From an uncultured Muribaculaceae bacterium (GTDB lineage: Bacteria > Bacteroidota > Bacteroidia > Bacteroidales > Muribaculaceae), in the NCBI GenBank assembly GCA_947173755.1, contig CAMWGM010000098.1:1-6111 (forward strand): a DNA stretch of 6,111 nt. The letters are read 5' to 3'. Under the pieces are notes generated by a model. That model was not told the DNA's origin. It saw only the letters and a list, made by a program, of their open reading frames with translations, and searched no databases. Position 1 is the first letter of the stretch. The number at the start of each line of letters is the position of its first letter. Shown here piece after piece: positions 1-5,400 of the stretch. The translations under genes were made by a program, and so were the position numbers.

Positions 1-1
1 G

Positions 2-88
2 TTACTGACTCTCCCACTTGATCTGCTGCCGGAAATCTCCGGTCGCCTGAACGCTCTCGACGGCACTTCTATCGTTTCCGAAACCTGA
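2..88 (+). CDS. 3' end of an unidentified upstream gene (partial)
   Basis: This reading frame is open from the left edge and ends at TGA 86-88, giving 28 residues that end in DGTSIVSET. The other two forward frames hit stops within the first 21 bases, so this is the only + frame that can carry a gene into the window. The fragment has a hydrophobic start (LLTLPLDLLPEI) and no recognisable motif, so I cannot name the product. An open run of 28 codons can occur by chance, and the minus strand is also fairly open here, so support is moderate. The stop lies 41 bases before the phosphatase start, close enough for co-transcription. Confidence 0.45.
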   Translation, partial: LLTLPLDLLPEISGRLNALDGTSIVSET

Positions 89-129
89 AATAAGGTTCTG
101 ATAAAAAACTGACATCCGTTTTAACTACA

Positions 130-1443
130 ATGATTTCACTCCGATACCTTTTGCCCCTCTGTTTCTCTGCAGTTGCATTGACAGCCTCGCCTAAATTGCC
201 CGAGCCCACCACAGCCCAGTTAGGTGGTAATCATTTTGCATATCCACATATTCTTACCGCTCCTGAACAAACTCCTGCGCCTGAGGGATACAAGCCGTTC
301 CATATTGAACATTATGGCCGTCACGGTTCCCGTTACCATATCGGACAATGGCATTATGACATGCCGGTTGAGGTGCTGGAAAAAGCGGAAAAAGCGGGGG
401 TGCTGACATCTCTCGGCATGCAATTGCTCGACTCTGCACGAGTCTATCGGAAGCAGGCAGTCCTCCGGGACGGTGATCTTTCCGATATAGGTGCTCTCCA
501 GCATCAGGCGATAGGACGACGGATCGGGACAAATTATCCTGAGATTTTCAAGGAAGGAACTCATATCGACGCCAAATCTACCACCGTGCGTCGGTGTATC
601 CTTTCGATGCTCAATGAGGTTAAAGAACTTCAGGCACTCTATCCTTCGCTCCTGATCACAACAGATTGCTCTGATGCTGAGATGTATTATATGAATGCAT
701 GCTCAAGCGATACATCGGTTGTCACCCGACGTGAAGCAGCCCGCAAGAATATTTTGCCGGAATTTCAAAGAAGATTCGATAATGACGGCTCAAAGTTTTT
801 GCCTAAACTCTTCACCTCATCCGATTTTGCCCGCGACTCGGTCGACGCTCCGGCGTTTGCTTCAGCCACTATACAGCTTCTTCAGAACACGCAGAACCAT
901 TCAGCCCAGAATGGCTTCGAATTGCTTGAAAAGATATTCACCCGCGACGAAATAAAAGACGATTGGATCAAAAACAACGCTTACTGGTTCATTGAGGCAG
1001 GTAACACACCTCTCACCGGCGGTAATCTTGCCATGGAACATGCATGGCTACTCGATAATTTCATCCAGTCTGCCGACACGGCCGTTACCTCCGCCAATCA
1101 CAGCGTCAATCTCCGTTTCGGTCACGACTCGATAGTCCTTCCGCTTGCAATCCTCATGCAACTCAACGACCTCCATCGCTCTTACTCATCGCTCGAAGAT
1201 CTATATGGAAATTGGGCTAACTATGCCGTCATTCCAATGGCCGGCAACATACAGATGATATTCTACCGACCTGAGGGCTCCACCGACCCTAAAGATGTAA
1301 TTGTAAAAGTTCTCCTCAACGAAGAGGAAGTCACCCTCCCTGTAGCAGCCGTAGACGGGCCCTATGTGAAGTGGACCGATCTGCGCAATTACTACCGATC
1401 GATCATCGATCCCTATCTGCAGACTCATTCCCCGAGATATTAA
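130..1443 (+). CDS. Secreted histidine-type phosphatase (MINPP/phytase-like, histidine phosphatase superfamily branch 2)
   Basis: This 437-residue protein probably hydrolyses phosphomonoesters, possibly inositol phosphates, outside the cytoplasm. Residues 1-19 form a signal peptide with a hydrophobic core (LLPLCFSAVALTA); no lipobox is seen, since Cys11 follows P-L. The mature part carries the phosphohistidine motif RHGSRYH at 64-70, with His65 the predicted nucleophile. An arginine-containing segment TTVRRCILSM follows at 151-160. The C-terminal proton-donor motif is FGHDS at 330-334 (H332, D333). The spacing of these motifs and the length fit branch-2 histidine phosphatases. RHGSRY and LRFGH resemble the MINPP group, although the donor is HD rather than the HAE usual in MINPPs. 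Substrate is therefore uncertain. Related Bacteroides MINPPs are known to be exported, including in outer-membrane vesicles. The start is the first ATG giving a complete signal peptide; no Shine-Dalgarno sequence precedes it. A 100-base gap separates it from rsfS, so it may belong to a different transcription unit. Confidence 0.9.
   Translation: MISLRYLLPLCFSAVALTASPKLPEPTTAQLGGNHFAYPHILTAPEQTPAPEGYKPFHIEHYGRHGSRYHIGQWHYDMPVEVLEKAEKAGVLTSLGMQLLDSARVYRKQAVLRDGDLSDIGALQHQAIGRRIGTNYPEIFKEGTHIDAKSTTVRRCILSMLNEVKELQALYPSLLITTDCSDAEMYYMNACSSDTSVVTRREAARKNILPEFQRRFDNDGSKFLPKLFTSSDFARDSVDAPAFASATIQLLQNTQNHSAQNGFELLEKIFTRDEIKDDWIKNNAYWFIEAGNTPLTGGNLAMEHAWLLDNFIQSADTAVTSANHSVNLRFGHDSIVLPLAILMQLNDLHRSYSSLEDLYGNWANYAVIPMAGNIQMIFYRPEGSTDPKDVIVKVLLNEEEVTLPVAAVDGPYVKWTDLRNYYRSIIDPYLQTHSPRY
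379..396 (+). repeat. Tandem 9-bp repeat inside the phosphatase gene
   Basis: Two exact copies of GAAAAAGCG lie head to tail and encode Glu-Lys-Ala twice. The repeat is in frame, so gain or loss of one unit would change the protein by three residues without a frameshift. It probably lies in a surface helix. Confidence 0.7.
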
Positions 1444-1543
1444 ACTATGCGGGATAAAACATTTGCACCTGCAAAAGCGTTATTTGTGTAGACCGACGGA
1501 TAACTCTTCGGTCAATGATCAGATAAATAATTCACCACATTAA
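1444..1543 (+). other. Intergenic gap with two weak hairpins, no clear promoter
   Basis: This 100-base gap separates the phosphatase from rsfS. It contains a small inverted repeat TTTGC/GCAAA (1462-1466 with 1471-1475, 4-base loop). A second one is GACCGA/TCGGTC (1491-1496 with 1508-1513, 11-base loop). Neither is followed by a T-run, so they are poor intrinsic terminators, although the gap may still separate two transcription units. No good TAnnTTTG -7 box with a correctly spaced TTTG was found. The rsfS-ftsH-channel promoter, if it lies here, is not recognisable by consensus. Confidence 0.4.
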
Positions 1544-1909
1544 ATGACATCATCATCTACCACTGACATACTTCCTCTCGTCGTCGAGGCAATTCATGAC
1601 CGTAAGGGCAAGAAAATTGCCGTTGTCGACTTGTCTGACATCGAGAGCGCGGCAGCCCGCAGATTTATTATCTGTCAGGGCACTTCGTCACAGAATGTCG
1701 CTGCCATCGCCGACAATATCCGTGAATCTCTGTTGGAAAAAGCACGGGTAAAGCCATTCAACTACGACGGATATACCAATTCCCAATGGATCGTGATTGA
1801 TTACGGCGATACGCTCGTCCATATCTTTGTTCCCGAAACGCGTTCGCTTTATGATCTCGAAAGTCTTTGGAGCGACGCCCCAATTGCATTTATTCCCGAT
1901 TTAGACTGA
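1544..1909 (+). CDS. rsfS: Ribosomal silencing factor RsfS (Iojap/DUF143 family)
   Basis: This 121-residue cytoplasmic protein matches the RsfS/Iojap family. Known members bind protein L14 (uL14) of the 50S subunit and block 30S joining, lowering translation in starvation or stationary phase. Family features run in order: an N-terminal helix LVVEAIHDRKGKKI (12-25); the core VVDLSDIESAAARRFIICQG (27-46), matching the usual V-D-(L/V)-x-(D/E) strand and F-(V/I)-I-x-x-G strand; a helix SSQNVAAIADNI (48-59); and the signature WIVIDYGDTLVHIF (82-95) followed by R100, Y103, LE (105-106) and W109. The length is close to the family norm (about 105-120). The start is the first ATG in frame and places the conserved helix near the N-terminus. 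ftsH begins 25 bases after its stop, so the two are probably co-transcribed. Confidence 0.95.
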   Translation: MTSSSTTDILPLVVEAIHDRKGKKIAVVDLSDIESAAARRFIICQGTSSQNVAAIADNIRESLLEKARVKPFNYDGYTNSQWIVIDYGDTLVHIFVPETRSLYDLESLWSDAPIAFIPDLD

Positions 1910-1934
1910 TCTATTTTCACTACTCGTATAACCT

Positions 1935-4091
1935 ATGCCATTACCAAACAACAATCCGCTAAAACCCAAAAAGGGAGGAGGCATAAAATTCAGTATGTAC
2001 TGGGCTTATGCCATCGTTGTGACTTTTCTGCTCGCTATGTTGTTAATGGATGACAACTCTCTTGTCAAAGAAGTGTCGTTTACTAAATTTGAACAATATG
2101 TTGAGACAGGTGGCGTCACCAAGATCACCGTTTACACCAACACCAATAAGGCTGAGGCCATTGTCACCGATTCACTCGGATCCAAAATTTTCAGAGCCGA
2201 ACAATTTCAGCCCGGTAAAGGAATTCAGGCCAAAGTGGAGACTGATATTCCTTCGGCCGACAAGATTCAGGATCAGATTGATCTTTGGCGGCAGGAAGGC
2301 GTTTTCAAAGGTGAGGTAAACTATACTAAGGCTTCCGACTATTCTTCGCTTTTCTGGACTTTCGGTCCTATCGTCCTTCTCGTTGGCTTCTGGTTCCTGA
2401 TGATGCGGCGTATGTCAGGCGGACCCGGCGGTGGTGGCGGTGGGTCGGTATTCAACGTCGGAAAATCCAAGGCTAAGGTTTTCGAGAAAGGTGAGGCGAC
2501 CAACGTAACCTTCAAGGATGTCGCTGGTCTGACTGAAGCCAAGACGGAAATCCGCGAGATTGTCGAATTCCTTCGCAATCCGAGCCGTTACACCGATCTC
2601 GGTGCGAAAATTCCGAAAGGAGCACTTCTCGTAGGCCCTCCCGGAACCGGTAAGACTCTTCTTGCCAAGGCTGTCGCGGGCGAGGCCAATGTCCCCTTCT
2701 TCTCTATGTCCGGCTCTGATTTTGTCGAAATGTTTGTCGGTGTCGGTGCATCTCGCGTCCGCGACCTTTTCCGTCAGGCCAAGGAGAAAGCCCCGTGTAT
2801 CGTCTTCATCGACGAAATTGATGCAGTCGGTCGTGCTCGCGGCAAGAATCCCAACATGGGTGCTAACGACGAACGCGAGAATACTCTCAACCAACTTCTG
2901 ACTGAAATGGACGGTTTCGGTACAAATAGCGGCGTCATCATTCTTGCTGCCACCAACCGTGCCGATATTCTTGACAAAGCGCTACTCCGTGCCGGACGTT
3001 TTGACCGTCAGATCAATGTTGATCTCCCTGAACTCAAGCACCGCATCGAGATTTTCAACGTCCACCTCCGCAATCTCAAACTTGCAGACGCCGTCGATGT
3101 GGAAGTTATAGCACGTCAGACCCCCGGTTTCTCCGGCGCCGAAATCGCAAATGTCTGCAACGAGGCCGCTCTTATTGCTGCCCGCAACAATAAGAAGGCT
3201 GTCGACCGTAAATCGTTCTCAGATGCCATCGATCGTATCATCGGTGGTCTGGAACATAGTTCCAAGATCATATCTCCGGAGGAAAAGAAGGCGATTGCCA
3301 TTCACGAGGCAGGTCACGCAACGGTCTCGTGGTTCCTTGAGTATTCCAACGAGATGGTGAAAGTCTCTATCGTTCCCCGCGGAATGGCACTCGGAGCTGC
3401 ATGGTACATGCCGGAGGAGCGTCAGATCACCCCTCTCCAGGCTCTTCTTGACCAGATGTGCATGACTCTCGGAGGTCGCGCTGCAGAAGAAATCAAACTG
3501 GGACAGATCTCCACGGGCGCGCTCAACGACCTTGAGAAGGTGACCAAGATGGCTCATGCTATCGTTGTCTACTACGGAATGAGTGATCGACTCCCCAACG
3601 TTTCATATTACGATTCTACCGGACAGGCTTACGGTTTCAGCAAACCTTATGGAGGTGAACGTGCAGCTCAGATCGATGCTGAGGTTTCCCGAATCATCAA
3701 CGAGCAGTATGAACGTGCCAAAGAGATCATCCGCACTCACTCCGAGGGACATTCGAAACTCGCGGATACGCTTCTTACTAAAGAGGTCATGTACTCCGAA
3801 GATCTCAAGGAAATCTTCGGCCCCCGCAAGTGGGCTTCGCGCACCGCAGAGATCATGCGTCTCCAGGCCGAACTCGATGCAAAGCGTTCCTCGAAAGATT
3901 CGGGCGAAAAACCCGGCAACGACTCCGAAACGCCCAAAAGCACATCTGATCCTGATGTCGAAGATGTCGAAGCAACCGAAGTCGTCACAGTCGATCCTGA
4001 CTCCGCTCAAGAACAGGAGAAATCGGAAGAATCGAATGACTCTGCCGACTCCGCCGACACACCTCCCACTCCCCCTCCCTTCAAGGCCTAA
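1935..4091 (+). CDS. ftsH: ATP-dependent zinc metalloprotease FtsH
   Basis: This 718-residue inner-membrane AAA+ protease would form hexamers that extract and degrade misfolded membrane proteins and some regulatory proteins. A Lys/Gly-rich cytosolic leader (1-19) precedes the first membrane helix (about 20-38), an extracytoplasmic domain (39-136) and a second helix (about 138-157). A glycine-rich linker follows (162-171). The AAA domain shows Walker A GPPGTGKT (234-241), pore loop FVG (267-269), Walker B FIDEID (291-296) and the second region of homology ending in GRFDR, with arginine fingers R355 and R358. The protease domain has the zinc site HEAGH (457-461, catalytic E458) and the third ligand D532 in ALNDLEKVT. 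All catalytic residues are present. The protein is about 70 residues longer than E. coli FtsH because of an acidic, Ser/Pro-rich tail (about 650-718). The ATG at 1935 retains the charged leader before helix 1; the next Met (residue 21) would fall inside the helix. The channel gene starts 5 bases after its stop. Confidence 0.98.
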   Translation: MPLPNNNPLKPKKGGGIKFSMYWAYAIVVTFLLAMLLMDDNSLVKEVSFTKFEQYVETGGVTKITVYTNTNKAEAIVTDSLGSKIFRAEQFQPGKGIQAKVETDIPSADKIQDQIDLWRQEGVFKGEVNYTKASDYSSLFWTFGPIVLLVGFWFLMMRRMSGGPGGGGGGSVFNVGKSKAKVFEKGEATNVTFKDVAGLTEAKTEIREIVEFLRNPSRYTDLGAKIPKGALLVGPPGTGKTLLAKAVAGEANVPFFSMSGSDFVEMFVGVGASRVRDLFRQAKEKAPCIVFIDEIDAVGRARGKNPNMGANDERENTLNQLLTEMDGFGTNSGVIILAATNRADILDKALLRAGRFDRQINVDLPELKHRIEIFNVHLRNLKLADAVDVEVIARQTPGFSGAEIANVCNEAALIAARNNKKAVDRKSFSDAIDRIIGGLEHSSKIISPEEKKAIAIHEAGHATVSWFLEYSNEMVKVSIVPRGMALGAAWYMPEERQITPLQALLDQMCMTLGGRAAEEIKLGQISTGALNDLEKVTKMAHAIVVYYGMSDRLPNVSYYDSTGQAYGFSKPYGGERAAQIDAEVSRIINEQYERAKEIIRTHSEGHSKLADTLLTKEVMYSEDLKEIFGPRKWASRTAEIMRLQAELDAKRSSKDSGEKPGNDSETPKSTSDPDVEDVEATEVVTVDPDSAQEQEKSEESNDSADSADTPPTPPPFKA
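3954..4058 (+). repeat. Repeat-rich, low-complexity 3' end of ftsH
   Basis: The ftsH tail contains an exact tandem 9-mer GATGTCGAA at 3954-3962 and 3963-3971, coding Asp-Val-Glu twice. A near-exact 9-mer at 4038-4046 and 4047-4055 (GACTCTGCC, GACTCCGCC) codes Asp-Ser-Ala twice. The protein segment is acidic and predicted disordered. Such units fit growth of the tail by small in-frame duplications and make length differences between strains likely. Confidence 0.65.
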
Positions 4092-4096
4092 TCAAC

Positions 4097-5272
4097 ATGC
4101 TTCAGGAAATAACTGATTTTCTTCACCACCACATCTCCGTCGCTTACGGGGATGTGGTGGTCACTGTGTTATTACTTCTCCTCATCGCCATCTGCTCTTT
4201 TGCCGGATATTATGTCTGCAAGCGCATTCTCGAATTTGTAGAGAAGATCATCGCACGGAGCGAGACCGAATGGGATGACGATCTCCTGAATTCACGGTTT
4301 CTCTCGGCCGTCTCACAACTCGCTCCGGCACTTGTAGTCAAATGGATGCTTCCGGGATTCTTCGCTAAGACTCCCGACAGTGTCCATATCCTCTCGATTG
4401 TAACTTCAATCTACATTTTGGCCACGGTGGTCTATATGATCACCATCTTCAACTCCAATCTCTACAATGCTTTCGCCCGCAGGCCGCGTCTTAACCGTCT
4501 CGCGGTAAAAGGTATTGTGCAGATGCTCAATCTCATCACGATTGCGCTCGGAATCATCATTGCCCTCAGTATCATAGTTGGAAAAACGCCGATCGCTATT
4601 CTCACCGCACTCGGCGCCTCGGCCGCGGTACTCTCTCTTGTTTTCAAGGACACCATTATGGGTTTCGTCGCGTCGATACAATTATCTGTCAACGATATGG
4701 TGAACGTTGGCGATTGGATTGTGGTGGATAAATATGGTGCTAACGGATCGGTGCTCACCATATCTCTCACCACCGTCAAAGTCTGCAATTGGGATAACTC
4801 CATCTCTACCATTCCTCCCTATGCACTCGTCTCGGAGTCATTCAAAAACTACCGCAACATGCAGAAAGTTGGTGCGCGGCGCGTCGAACGTTCAGTCTAT
4901 ATCGACATCAACTCCGTCGGTTACTGCTCTCCCGATACTCTCGGAAGACTTTCCGATCGTGGATGGCTCGGCGAAACTACTGTCGAGCAGGCATCTTCAA
5001 CGGTCAATCTCCGTCTTTTCCGAGACTATCTAATGTCATATCTTCGCCAACGGCCGGATATCAGAAAAGATACTACTTTGATGGTGAGACAACTCCAGCC
5101 TACAACTCAAGGTCTTCCGGTCCAACTCTATTTCTTCTCTTCGGTGACGAAATGGGAAGATTTCGAAGCAATCCAGGCGGACGTGTTCGACCACGTCTAT
5201 GCATCGGTAAAGGAATTCGGGCTATCACTTTTCCAATCACCTGCCGGTTCCGATTTCAGTCATATGTCATAA
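4097..5272 (+). CDS. MscS-family mechanosensitive channel, YbdG-like
   Basis: This 391-residue inner-membrane protein belongs to the MscS superfamily and most resembles E. coli YbdG (415 residues, linked to miniconductance mechanosensitive activity). Such channels release solutes on hypo-osmotic shock. Five hydrophobic segments are visible at about 19-42, 68-89, 97-119, 138-162 and 166-192. The last is the pore-lining helix (ALGASAAVLSLVFKDTIMGF), rich in Ala/Gly and leading into the beta domain. The beta-domain stretch NDMVNVGDWI (199-208), the following KYGANG, and TTVKVCNWDNSISTIPPYAL (225-244) are characteristic of the YbdG branch. RRVERSVYIDI (261-271) marks the C-terminal alpha/beta domain that follows. 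The start lies 5 bases after the ftsH stop and leaves a short cytoplasmic or periplasmic leader before helix 1; no Shine-Dalgarno sequence is present, so translational coupling to ftsH is plausible. A strong hairpin lies in codons 10-22 (see separate entry). The gene appears to end the operon, with a terminator at 5338-5381. Confidence 0.93.
   Translation: MLQEITDFLHHHISVAYGDVVVTVLLLLLIAICSFAGYYVCKRILEFVEKIIARSETEWDDDLLNSRFLSAVSQLAPALVVKWMLPGFFAKTPDSVHILSIVTSIYILATVVYMITIFNSNLYNAFARRPRLNRLAVKGIVQMLNLITIALGIIIALSIIVGKTPIAILTALGASAAVLSLVFKDTIMGFVASIQLSVNDMVNVGDWIVVDKYGANGSVLTISLTTVKVCNWDNSISTIPPYALVSESFKNYRNMQKVGARRVERSVYIDINSVGYCSPDTLGRLSDRGWLGETTVEQASSTVNLRLFRDYLMSYLRQRPDIRKDTTLMVRQLQPTTQGLPVQLYFFSSVTKWEDFEAIQADVFDHVYASVKEFGLSLFQSPAGSDFSHMS
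4125..4161 (+). promoter_or_regulatory. 16-bp hairpin in the first codons of the channel gene
   Basis: The left arm ACCACCACATC (4125-4135) is the exact reverse complement of GATGTGGTGGT (4151-4161). The stem continues inward with a T4136-G4150 wobble and CCGT (4137-4140) paired to ACGG (4146-4149), closing on a 5-base loop, CGCTT. That makes 16 pairs, mostly G-C in the lower part, with no bulge. It starts at +29 from the A of the ATG, just past the expected footprint of an initiating ribosome. No T-run follows, so it is not a canonical terminator. A role in tuning channel translation relative to ftsH is inferred. The arms are made of CAC (His) and GTG (Val) codons, which are complementary, so coding coincidence is possible. 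Confidence 0.5.
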
Positions 5273-5301
5273 TTTGAGGGCACCGGTTCTATTTTAACTT
5301 T

Positions 5302-5339
5302 TTGACACTTCCCTGACTCCCTATTTTTTCGTATCTTTG
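5302..5339 (+). promoter_or_regulatory. Probable Bacteroidetes-type promoter for the gene at 5401
   Basis: TATCTTTG at 5332-5339 matches the Bacteroidetes primary-sigma -7 consensus TAnnTTTG exactly. Upstream, TTTG lies at 5301-5304 and overlaps TTGACA at 5302-5307. The 24-27 base separation from the -7 box is longer than the usual 19-21, so the -33 element is uncertain. Initiation about 7 bases past the box would give a leader of roughly 55 bases, T-rich and without a Shine-Dalgarno tract. The box is also half of the palindrome ATCTTTGCAAAGAT (5333-5346). Confidence 0.6.
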
Positions 5340-5346
5340 CAAAGAT
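5333..5346. repeat. 14-bp perfect palindrome ATCTTTGCAAAGAT over the -7 box
   Basis: The sequence reads the same on both strands. Its left half supplies most of the TATCTTTG promoter box, and its right half forms the left arm of the downstream hairpin. The motif ATCTTTGC occurs again at 5366-5373. A dimeric regulator could in principle bind here, but the palindrome may simply result from the promoter and terminator sharing sequence. Confidence 0.6.
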
Positions 5347-5381
5347 CTGGATTTTTTGTTCCCGGATCTTTGCATTTTTTT
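5338..5381 (+). terminator. Intrinsic terminator for the rsfS-ftsH-channel run
   Basis: Bases 5338-5350 pair with 5362-5374 to give a 13-bp stem: TGCAAAGATC, then a T5348-G5364 wobble, then GG with CC. The loop is 11 bases (5351-5361). Seven T follow immediately (5375-5381). This is the classical rho-independent form for rightward transcription. No A-run precedes the stem, so it should not work in the opposite direction. It is the only terminator-like structure after the channel gene. Its left arm overlaps the -7 box of the next gene, so transcripts starting there would lack most of that arm. Confidence 0.7.
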
Positions 5382-5400
5382 AATCAATCATTTTATTGCT

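Noticed and set aside
29..42. CCGGA/TCCGG small hairpin near the left edge
   Set aside because: It has a 5-bp stem inside the probable coding end of the upstream gene, no T-run, and is expected by chance.
160..165. Lipoprotein reading of the phosphatase signal peptide (Cys11)
   Set aside because: The residues before Cys11 (L-L-P-L) do not form a lipobox, and the hydrophobic core continues past the Cys to about residue 19.
1479..1486. GTTATTTG as a -7 promoter box for rsfS
   Set aside because: It misses the first two conserved bases of TAnnTTTG, and the nearest upstream TTTG (1462-1465) is only 13 bases away instead of 19-21.
1491..1513. GACCGA/TCGGTC hairpin as an intrinsic terminator of the phosphatase gene
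   Set aside because: The stem is only 6 bp with an 11-base loop and no T-run follows.
2415..2894. 159-codon open frame on the minus strand inside ftsH
   Set aside because: It lies antisense to the highly conserved AAA domain; the openness follows from ftsH codon use and no motif or start context supports a gene.
3603..4010. 135-codon open frame on the minus strand over the ftsH tail
   Set aside because: It is antisense to low-complexity coding sequence, with repetitive Phe/Asp/Arg composition and no recognisable domain.
3583..4116. 177-codon open frame overlapping the ftsH 3' end and the channel start
   Set aside because: It is out of frame with ftsH, and its product is a Pro/Arg/Ser/Lys-rich low-complexity string mirroring the ftsH tail. 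It has no family features and is explained as a shadow of biased codons.
5365..5372. GATCTTTG as a second -7 promoter box
   Set aside because: The first conserved T is replaced by G, and no suitably spaced TTTG lies upstream; it is better explained as the right arm of the terminator hairpin.
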